This document shows positions 12,830 through 18,145 of a stretch of DNA of 18,145 nucleotides, in pieces. Numbering within the stretch: position 1 is the stretch's first letter; every line of letters begins with the position of its first letter. The translations under genes were made by a program, and so were the position numbers. Below the pieces are notes generated by a model that saw only the letters and a program-made list of their open reading frames with translations, did no database searches and had not been told where the DNA came from. The DNA is from Chloroflexota bacterium (GTDB taxonomy: Bacteria; Chloroflexota; Anaerolineae; Aggregatilineales; Phototrophicaceae). Location of the stretch: assembly GCA_003242205.1 (NCBI GenBank), contig QGUR01000057.1:1-18145 (forward strand), read 5' to 3'.

Positions 12830-14749
12830 ATGTTGAAACTGCGTTTGTTTACCACCCTGTGTTTGTTTCTCCTTCTCGTATCCGGCGCGGTTGTCAGCGC
12901 ACAGGACAGTGGCTATACCATCGCCGGAGTTGTGTTCCAGAGCGACACGTTCATGCAGACGGTGCAGGCAGGCATGCAGGCGGCAGCGGACGCAGCCGGC
13001 GCTGAGCTGATTCTGGGCAACTCGGAAAACGATCTGGTGACGGAAGCCAGCCTGATCGAGGACTACATCACGCGCGGCGTGGACGCGATTGTCATCACGC
13101 CGATTTCGGCGGATGGCTCGGTAGCGGCGCTGCAGGCGGCCAAGGAAGCGGGCATCACGATCATCTGCTTCAACACATGTGTGAACGCGGAAGGGATCGC
13201 CTCGGCGTACTACGTGACCGAGAACCGGGACCTTGGCACGACGACGGGCGCGGCGGCGGTGGAATTCATCACCAACGAGCTGGGGGGACGGGCAGTGATC
13301 GGGATGCTGAACTGCGACCAGTTCGAGGGCTGCCCGCCGCGCAAGGAAGGGTTTGTGGAGACGGTGAGCCAGCTTGAGGGCGTGGAGATTGTGGCGGACC
13401 AGCCGGGATGGATCGCGGACGATGCGCTGCCGGTGGCGGAGGCGATGCTGCAGGCAAACCCGAACATCAACGTGCTGTGGGCGGCGAACGAAGGCGGCAC
13501 GGTAGCGAATGTGCTGGCGGTGCAGTCGGCGGGGCTGGCCGGCGAGGTGTTCGTGTTCGGGACGGACATGAACCAGCAGATGGCGCAATTCCTGCAGGCG
13601 GAGGACAACATTCTGCAGGGTGTGACGGGGCAAGCACCGTTCCAGATGGGCTACGACGCGCTGAAGGCCGCGATCACCGTACTCGACGGCGGTGAGGTTG
13701 AACCGCTGACGAACACGCCGACGATCTTCTTTGGCCGAGGCGACGACGAGCTGATCAACCAGTTTGTCGAAAGCGACGGTATGATGCTCGTCGAGGCGAC
13801 CGAAGTGCCCGATGAAGGCGCTGAAGCGGCGCTGGATCTCGCGGGTATGGGCGAGGGTCTGACGATCGCCGGAGTTGTGTTCCAGAGCGACACGTTCATG
13901 CAGACGGTGCAGGCAGGCATGCAGGCGGCGGCGGACGCAGCCGGCGCTGAGCTGATTCTGGGCAACTCGGAAAACGATCTGGTGACGGAAGCCAGCCTGA
14001 TCGAGGACTACATCACGCGCGGCGTGGACGCGATTGTCATCACGCCGATTTCGGCGGATGGCTCGGTAGCGGCGCTGCAGGCGGCCAAGGAAGCGGGCAT
14101 CACGATCATCTGCTTCAACACATGTGTGAACGCGGAAGGGATCGCCTCGGCGTACTACGTGACCGAGAACCGGGACCTTGGCACGACGACGGGCGCGGCG
14201 GCGGTGGAATTCATCACCAACGAGCTGGGGGGACGGGCAGTGATCGGGATGCTGAACTGCGACCAGTTCGAGGGCTGCCCGCCGCGCAAGGAAGGGTTTG
14301 TGGAGACGGTGAGCCAGCTTGAGGGCGTGGAGATTGTGGCGGACCAGCCGGGATGGATCGCGGACGATGCGCTGCCGGTGGCGGAGGCGATGCTGCAGGC
14401 AAACCCGAACATCAACGTGCTGTGGGCGGCGAACGAAGGCGGCACGGTAGCGAATGTGCTGGCGGTGCAGTCGGCGGGGCTGGCCGGCGAGGTGTTCGTG
14501 TTCGGGACGGACATGAACCAGCAGATGGCGCAATTCCTGCAGGCGGAGGACAACATTCTGCAGGGTGTGACGGGGCAAGCACCGTTCCAGATGGGTTATG
14601 ACGCGCTGGTGGCGGCGATTCGGGCGCTGCATGGCGAGGAGCTTGAACCGCTGACGAACACGCCGACGATCTTCTTTGGCCGAGGCGACGACGAGCTGAT
14701 CAACCAGTTTGTCGAAAGCGACGGCATGATGCTGGTCGGCAGCGAATAA
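12830..14749 (+). CDS. Sugar ABC transporter substrate-binding protein with two tandem near-identical binding modules
   Basis: Extracytoplasmic sugar receptor of the Peripla_BP_4 family (RbsB/MglB type), but double size: 639 residues instead of roughly 320. A signal peptide (1-24, VVSAQ end, no lipobox cysteine) precedes module 1 (about 30-320, TIAGVVFQSDTFMQTVQAG onward). A linker rich in Glu and Ala (322-345) follows, then module 2 (346-639), which repeats module 1 with a shift of exactly 315 residues. Each module carries family-like strands (VDAIVITPIS, VLWAANEGG, VFVFGTDMN) and four cysteines (113, 117, 162, 168 and +315). Differences are concentrated at LKAAITVLDGGEV versus LVAAIRALHGEEL. 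GGAG lies seven bases before ATG 12830; ATG 12827 is equally possible. First gene of the operon with ATPase, permease and uxuA. A sugar or uronate ligand is inferred from these neighbours. Confidence 0.92.
   Translation: MLKLRLFTTLCLFLLLVSGAVVSAQDSGYTIAGVVFQSDTFMQTVQAGMQAAADAAGAELILGNSENDLVTEASLIEDYITRGVDAIVITPISADGSVAALQAAKEAGITIICFNTCVNAEGIASAYYVTENRDLGTTTGAAAVEFITNELGGRAVIGMLNCDQFEGCPPRKEGFVETVSQLEGVEIVADQPGWIADDALPVAEAMLQANPNINVLWAANEGGTVANVLAVQSAGLAGEVFVFGTDMNQQMAQFLQAEDNILQGVTGQAPFQMGYDALKAAITVLDGGEVEPLTNTPTIFFGRGDDELINQFVESDGMMLVEATEVPDEGAEAALDLAGMGEGLTIAGVVFQSDTFMQTVQAGMQAAADAAGAELILGNSENDLVTEASLIEDYITRGVDAIVITPISADGSVAALQAAKEAGITIICFNTCVNAEGIASAYYVTENRDLGTTTGAAAVEFITNELGGRAVIGMLNCDQFEGCPPRKEGFVETVSQLEGVEIVADQPGWIADDALPVAEAMLQANPNINVLWAANEGGTVANVLAVQSAGLAGEVFVFGTDMNQQMAQFLQAEDNILQGVTGQAPFQMGYDALVAAIRALHGEELEPLTNTPTIFFGRGDDELINQFVESDGMMLVGSE
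12920..13792 (+). repeat. Tandem direct repeat, copy 1 (873 bases, period 945)
   Basis: First copy of the internal duplication. Aligned without gaps to 13865-14737, I find one mismatch from 12920 to 13650 (A at 12985), 17 mismatches in the 47 bases 13651-13697, and two mismatches from 13698 to 13792. The counts were made by eye. Confidence 0.93.
13865..14737 (+). repeat. Tandem direct repeat, copy 2
   Basis: Second copy, 945 bases (315 codons) downstream and in the same reading frame, separated from copy 1 by a unique 72-base linker (13793-13864). It encodes the second binding module. The divergent patch here is 14596-14642. Confidence 0.93.
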
Positions 14750-14764
14750 GCGTTTGCTTTATGT

Positions 14765-14793
14765 GGCCGGAAGCGCAGTCCGCGCTTCCGGCC
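14765..14793 (+). terminator. Perfect 12-bp hairpin after the tandem binding-protein gene
   Basis: GGCCGGAAGCGC (14765-14776) and GCGCTTCCGGCC (14782-14793) form a perfect 12-base-pair stem with the 5-base loop AGTCC, starting 16 bases after the stop codon. The T-rich but interrupted stretch TTGCATTTGTGTTATTT follows. The strongest hairpin in the window, it could terminate most transcripts after the binding-protein gene while letting some continue into the ATPase gene. Confidence 0.7.
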
Positions 14794-14825
14794 TTGCATT
14801 TGTGTTATTTGCGAAAGATGTCTTT

Positions 14826-16331
14826 ATGGCCCCCTTGTTGCAGTTAGAACAGGTTTCCAAGCGCTATCCGGGCGTGATCGCGCTGGATCATGTCGATTTC
14901 TCGCTGGAAGCGGGCGAAGTTCGCGCCCTGCTTGGCAAGAACGGCGCGGGCAAATCCACGCTCATCAAGGTGTTGAGCGGGGCGATTACGCCGGACAGCG
15001 GGCGTATTCTTATCGATGGCACGCCGGTCCTCATGTCCAGCACCAGTGAGGCGTTTCATCACGGTATTTACACCGTCTATCAGGAAATGAGCCTCATTCC
15101 GTCGCTCAGCGTCGCGGAAAATATCGTGCTTGGTCGCTGGAAGAAAAAACGATTGTTTGGCCTGCTGCCGAGTATCGATTACGACGCCATGCGCGCGACG
15201 GCGCGCGCCGCGCTGGAGCAGCTTGACGTCCATCTCGACCCCGACCAGATTGTCTCTAGCCTGACGATTGCCCAGCAACAGATCGTCGAAATCGCCAAGG
15301 CGCTGTCATTCAACCCGCGCATTTTCGTGCTCGATGAACCGACGAGTTCGCTGGCTTCGCACGAAGTCGAGTCGCTGCATCGTATCGTGCGGCGGCTGGC
15401 GGAACAGGGCCGGGCGGTGATTTACGTTTCGCACCGCCTGCAGGAAATTCCGCTGATCGCGCATACGGTGACGGTGCTGCGCGACGGCAAGAGCATAGGC
15501 ACGATGCCGATTGAAGAAGCGACGCCTGAACGCATCGCGCAGATGATGATCGGGTTTGACTGGCAGCGCGTCCATCGGAAAAAAAGCGAGACTCTTGGGC
15601 CTGTGCGACTGGCCGTACGCAACCTGACGCGGAAACCGCTGCTGCACGATATTTCGTTTGAGGTGCGCGGCGGCGAGGTCGTCGGAATTGCCGGGCTGCT
15701 GGGTTCTGGACGGACAGAACTGCTACGCGCCATTTTTGGCCTCGACCCAATTGATTCGGGCGAGATTGAAGTGGATGGAAAACGGATTGGTACGCCCAAT
15801 CCGACAACCATGAAGTTGCTCGGCCTTGCCATGACGCCCGAAGACCGCAAGCGACAGGGGCTGATCCTGTCAGCGTCGGTGCAGAACAATATGACGCTCG
15901 CTTGTCTTGACCGCATCAGCCAGAGCGGCATCCTCAAGTCCGCGGTCGAGAAGCAGATGGTCAACGACATGGTGGAGTCGATTTCCGTCAAGACGCCCGG
16001 CATCAACGTCCCGGTCGGCACGCTAAGCGGCGGCAACCAGCAGAAAGTCGTCATCGGCAACTGGCTCAATACGCAGCCTTCGGTGCTGATGATGGACGAG
16101 CCGACGCGCGGCATTGACATTCAGGCCAAGGAGCAGATTTTCGAACTGGTGCGCGATCTGGCGCGGCGAGGATTGGCCGTGCTGTTTGTCTCGTCGGAAA
16201 TTGAAGAAGTTCTCGATGTTTGCGACCGTATTCTGGTGATGAAAGAGGGGCGCATCACTGCGGATATGTCGCCGGACGATGTTGAGCTTGAGCAGTTGCT
16301 CGCGCTCCTTATGGAGGAAAGTTATGCTTAA
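14826..16331 (+). CDS. Sugar ABC transporter ATP-binding protein, RbsA/MglA/XylG type
   Basis: Cytoplasmic ATPase with two fused nucleotide-binding domains, as in ribose, galactose and xylose importers; 501 residues, the normal length. Domain 1 has Walker A GKNGAGKST at 37-45 (Lys in place of the usual Glu), the signature region LTIAQQQIVEIAKAL and Walker B IFVLDEPTSSL. Domain 2 has the family's degenerate Walker A (GLLGSGRTEL), the TPEDRKRQGL motif, signature LSGGNQQKVVIGNWL and MMDEPTRGID. The frame is open to 14754, but that extension would run through the 12-base-pair hairpin. ATG at 14826 gives the family N-terminus, with GAAAGA about seven bases upstream. The end overlaps the permease start by eight bases. 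Confidence 0.93.
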   Translation: MAPLLQLEQVSKRYPGVIALDHVDFSLEAGEVRALLGKNGAGKSTLIKVLSGAITPDSGRILIDGTPVLMSSTSEAFHHGIYTVYQEMSLIPSLSVAENIVLGRWKKKRLFGLLPSIDYDAMRATARAALEQLDVHLDPDQIVSSLTIAQQQIVEIAKALSFNPRIFVLDEPTSSLASHEVESLHRIVRRLAEQGRAVIYVSHRLQEIPLIAHTVTVLRDGKSIGTMPIEEATPERIAQMMIGFDWQRVHRKKSETLGPVRLAVRNLTRKPLLHDISFEVRGGEVVGIAGLLGSGRTELLRAIFGLDPIDSGEIEVDGKRIGTPNPTTMKLLGLAMTPEDRKRQGLILSASVQNNMTLACLDRISQSGILKSAVEKQMVNDMVESISVKTPGINVPVGTLSGGNQQKVVIGNWLNTQPSVLMMDEPTRGIDIQAKEQIFELVRDLARRGLAVLFVSSEIEEVLDVCDRILVMKEGRITADMSPDDVELEQLLALLMEESYA

Positions 16332-17355
16332 GACTGGCGAGGGGCAACTCGCGCCGCCCCGTATTGCTACAGCAGGCAGCCGTTCCGCACAGTTTATTTT
16401 CCGTTCCGGGCTGCTGATCGCCGTCATTTTGCTGTTCATCGTGCTTTCTTTGATCGCGCCGAACTTTCTGTCGGAGCGCAACATCCTCAACGTGCTGCGT
16501 GCGGTGGCCTTCAACGGCATCATCGCCTGTGGCATGACGCTGGTCATTATCTCAGGCGACATCGACGTGAGCGTCGGTTCGGCGGTGGCGTGGGCCTCGT
16601 CGCTGCTCGGCGTGCTGGCGATCAAAAACGGCTGGAACCTCGAACTGGCGATTGTCACCGTGATCGCCTCTGGCGTGCTGGTGCATTTGGTCGCCGGGTA
16701 TATCCGCGTGCGCTGGAACGTGCCGGCTTTTGTCGTCACGCTGGCGTTGTTCATCAGCCTGCGTGGGGCGGCGCGGCTGATCACCAACGCCTATCCGGTG
16801 ACGCCGTTCCCGTCGTATTTCTCGTTCATCGGCGGCGGTTTCATCTTCGAAGGCTTGCCGTTTCTGGAACGCGGCGTTCCCGTGCCGGTCGTCATCATGC
16901 TGCTGACGTTCCTCGTCTTTTACTACATCAGCACGCGCACGGTATTCGGGCGTTCTGTTTACAGCATCGGCGGCAATGAAGAGGCAGCGCGACTGTCGGG
17001 TATTCCCGTCAAACGCACCCGCATGACCATCTTTGGGATCACCGGCTTTCTGGCGGCGTTTTCGGGCGTGCTGATCTCGTCACGCATCATGTCTGGCGCG
17101 TCGAATATCGCCGAAGGTCTGGAATTTGAAGTCATCGCGGCGGTCATCATCGGTGGCACCAGTCTGGCGGGCGGGCTTGGCTCGATCTGGGGTACGTTCC
17201 TCGGCGTGCTGTTCATCGGCCTGCTCAGCAACGGCATGGTGCTGCTCGGCATTCCGAGCTTTGTGCAGGAAGTCGTGCGCGGGCTGATCATCCTGTTCGC
17301 CGTCCTCATCAGCATCTGGCAGAACAACCTGCAAAAGCGCGTCGCCCGCGAGTAG
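16324..17355 (+). CDS. Sugar ABC transporter permease, RbsC/AraH type
   Basis: Inner-membrane permease of the BPD_transp_2 family, 343 residues with about eight to ten hydrophobic segments beginning at SGLLIAVILLFIVLSLIAP. Family motifs are present: GMTLVIISGDIDVSVGS (usually GGIDLSVGS), the cytoplasmic loop FGRSVYSIGGNEEAARLSGI, and GGTSLAGGLGSIWGTFLGVL near the C-terminus. ATG at 16324 has GGAGGAAAG immediately upstream, inside the ATPase gene, and overlaps its stop, so the two are translationally coupled. It forms a complete ribose-type importer with the two preceding genes and is followed after 37 bases by the mannonate dehydratase. Confidence 0.93.
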   Translation: MLKTGEGQLAPPRIATAGSRSAQFIFRSGLLIAVILLFIVLSLIAPNFLSERNILNVLRAVAFNGIIACGMTLVIISGDIDVSVGSAVAWASSLLGVLAIKNGWNLELAIVTVIASGVLVHLVAGYIRVRWNVPAFVVTLALFISLRGAARLITNAYPVTPFPSYFSFIGGGFIFEGLPFLERGVPVPVVIMLLTFLVFYYISTRTVFGRSVYSIGGNEEAARLSGIPVKRTRMTIFGITGFLAAFSGVLISSRIMSGASNIAEGLEFEVIAAVIIGGTSLAGGLGSIWGTFLGVLFIGLLSNGMVLLGIPSFVQEVVRGLIILFAVLISIWQNNLQKRVARE

Positions 17356-17392
17356 CGTAAACGGCGCGTTTGACATCGAAAAAGGATTTGTC

Positions 17393-18145
17393 ATGAAGCT
17401 GGGTATTGGTTTTTACCGTCACATGCTGACGCCCGAAAACTTTCGTTTCGCGCGGCAGGCCGGGGCGACGCACATCGTAGCGCATCTCGTGGATTACCTG
17501 AATACCGCCCGCCTGCCCGCGACGACTGTCGACGGTTGGGGGCGCGTGAATACCGACGATACCGTCTGGTCGCTGGAAGCGCTGCGCGATCTGAAAGCCA
17601 GAGTGAACGAAGCCGGGCTGGAACTGGAAGCGATTGAAAATTTCGATCCCGGTCACTGGTACGATGTGCTGCTCGATGGCCCGCGCAAGCAGGAACAGCT
17701 TGAATTCCTGAAGCAGATCATCCGCAACATGGGCGAGGTCGGTATTCCGGTGATGGGCTACAACTTCAGCATCGCCGGCGTGTGGGGCTGGGTGAACGGC
17801 GAGTTTGCGCGCGGGGGCGCGGAGTCGGTCGGTTTTCTCGGCAACGTGCCGGAAACGCCGATCCCCAACGGCATGGTCTGGAACATGATTTACGATCCCG
17901 ACGCGCCGCCCGGCGACATCGGCACGGTGACGCAGGAACAACTGTGGCAACGCCTGAGCGACTTTCTGGACGCGCTGCTGCCGGTCGCCGAGGAGGCGGG
18001 CGTGAAGCTGGCGCTGCATCCCGACGACCCGCCGATGCCGGCGCTGCGCGGCACGGCGCGCCTCGTTTACCAGCCACGCTACTACCAGCAACTGCTCGAT
18101 ATGAAGCCAAGCCCGGCGAACGCGCTGGAGTTCTGTATCGGCTCG
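17393..18145 (+). CDS. uxuA: Mannonate dehydratase UxuA (3' end missing)
   Basis: D-mannonate dehydratase, which removes water from D-mannonate to give 2-keto-3-deoxy-D-gluconate in glucuronate breakdown. The 251 visible codons show the TIM-barrel UxuA pattern: VDGWGRVNTDDTVWSLEAL near the N-terminus, IPVMGYNFSIAGVWGW at 118-133, LALHPDDPPMPALRG at 206-220 and ALEFCIGS at 244-251. H209 and C248 fall where I expect metal ligands of the family. Full proteins are about 350-400 residues, so roughly a third is missing beyond the window. ATG at 17393 has AAAAAGGA seven bases upstream. It sits 37 bases after the sugar permease and is very likely in the same operon, which points to a hexuronate or related sugar acid as the imported substrate. 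Confidence 0.92.
   Translation, partial: MKLGIGFYRHMLTPENFRFARQAGATHIVAHLVDYLNTARLPATTVDGWGRVNTDDTVWSLEALRDLKARVNEAGLELEAIENFDPGHWYDVLLDGPRKQEQLEFLKQIIRNMGEVGIPVMGYNFSIAGVWGWVNGEFARGGAESVGFLGNVPETPIPNGMVWNMIYDPDAPPGDIGTVTQEQLWQRLSDFLDALLPVAEEAGVKLALHPDDPPMPALRGTARLVYQPRYYQQLLDMKPSPANALEFCIGS

Noticed and set aside
12662..14632. A 656-codon open frame on the minus strand opposite the tandem receptor gene
   Set aside because: It is antisense to a well-supported gene, its translation is rich in Arg, His and Leu without any recognised fold, and it repeats with the same period only because the DNA does. It arises from the GC-rich codon use of the plus-strand gene.
12920..14737. The tandem repeat as a mobile element or integrated duplication by a transposon
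   Set aside because: No transposase, terminal inverted repeats or target-site duplication are visible. The repeat unit is purely receptor coding sequence in frame.
17309..18091. A 260-codon minus-strand frame opposite uxuA
   Set aside because: Shadow of the mannonate dehydratase; Arg/His/Gln-rich composition and no recognisable domain.

Overview
The window is 18,145 bases of moderately GC-rich bacterial DNA, densely coded and dominated by ABC importers with small metabolic enzymes between them. I see no rRNA, tRNA, CRISPR array, transposase, phage gene or replication origin, and no stretch longer than about 250 bases without a gene. The gene mix and the substrate-binding proteins with AQ-type signal peptides and no lipobox suggest an environmental heterotroph of the Chloroflexota (Anaerolineae-like). 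That placement is inference from gene style, not from a marker gene.

Layout. (1) 1-2406, minus strand: a peptide/nickel-type importer, with a family 5 binding protein followed by a DppB-type permease cut by the window edge. (2) 2546-4698, plus strand and divergent from it: an aspartoacylase/succinylglutamate desuccinylase-like zinc hydrolase, then a Gfo/Idh/MocA oxidoreductase. (3) 4798-5310, minus: a ClbS/DinB-fold protein, facing region 2 across a perfect hairpin. (4) 5491-6039, plus: a maltose/NodL-type sugar O-acetyltransferase, tail to tail with (5) 6047-8194, minus: a large N,N-dimethylformamidase-like amidohydrolase with a LamG-like domain. (6) 8428-12582, plus: a TauABC/SsuABC-type importer (binding protein, permease, ATPase) followed directly by a HisD-family dehydrogenase. 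(7) 12830-18145, plus: a ribose-type sugar importer (binding protein, two-domain ATPase, permease) followed by a mannonate dehydratase (uxuA) cut by the window edge.

The genes form catabolic import modules. Region 7 reads most clearly: sugar or sugar-acid uptake coupled to the hexuronate pathway. Region 6 pairs a sulfonate/nitrate/thiamine-precursor type importer with a dehydrogenase outside any visible histidine operon. In all three importer operons the binding protein comes first and is followed by a GC-rich hairpin before the next transporter gene, a layout expected to give more binding protein than membrane components.

The most unusual object is the binding protein of region 7. It is a single 639-residue protein made of two almost identical complete sugar-binding modules, encoded by an in-frame tandem duplication with a 945-base period. 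The copies are nearly identical at the DNA level except for one 47-base patch, which looks like recent homogenisation or a very recent duplication with mosaic exchange. Other points of interest are the shared leader layout of regions 6 and 7, the dimethylformamidase-like enzyme that keeps the expected active-site spacing but has no small subunit nearby, and the MocA-family protein that lacks the usual catalytic Asp/His motif.
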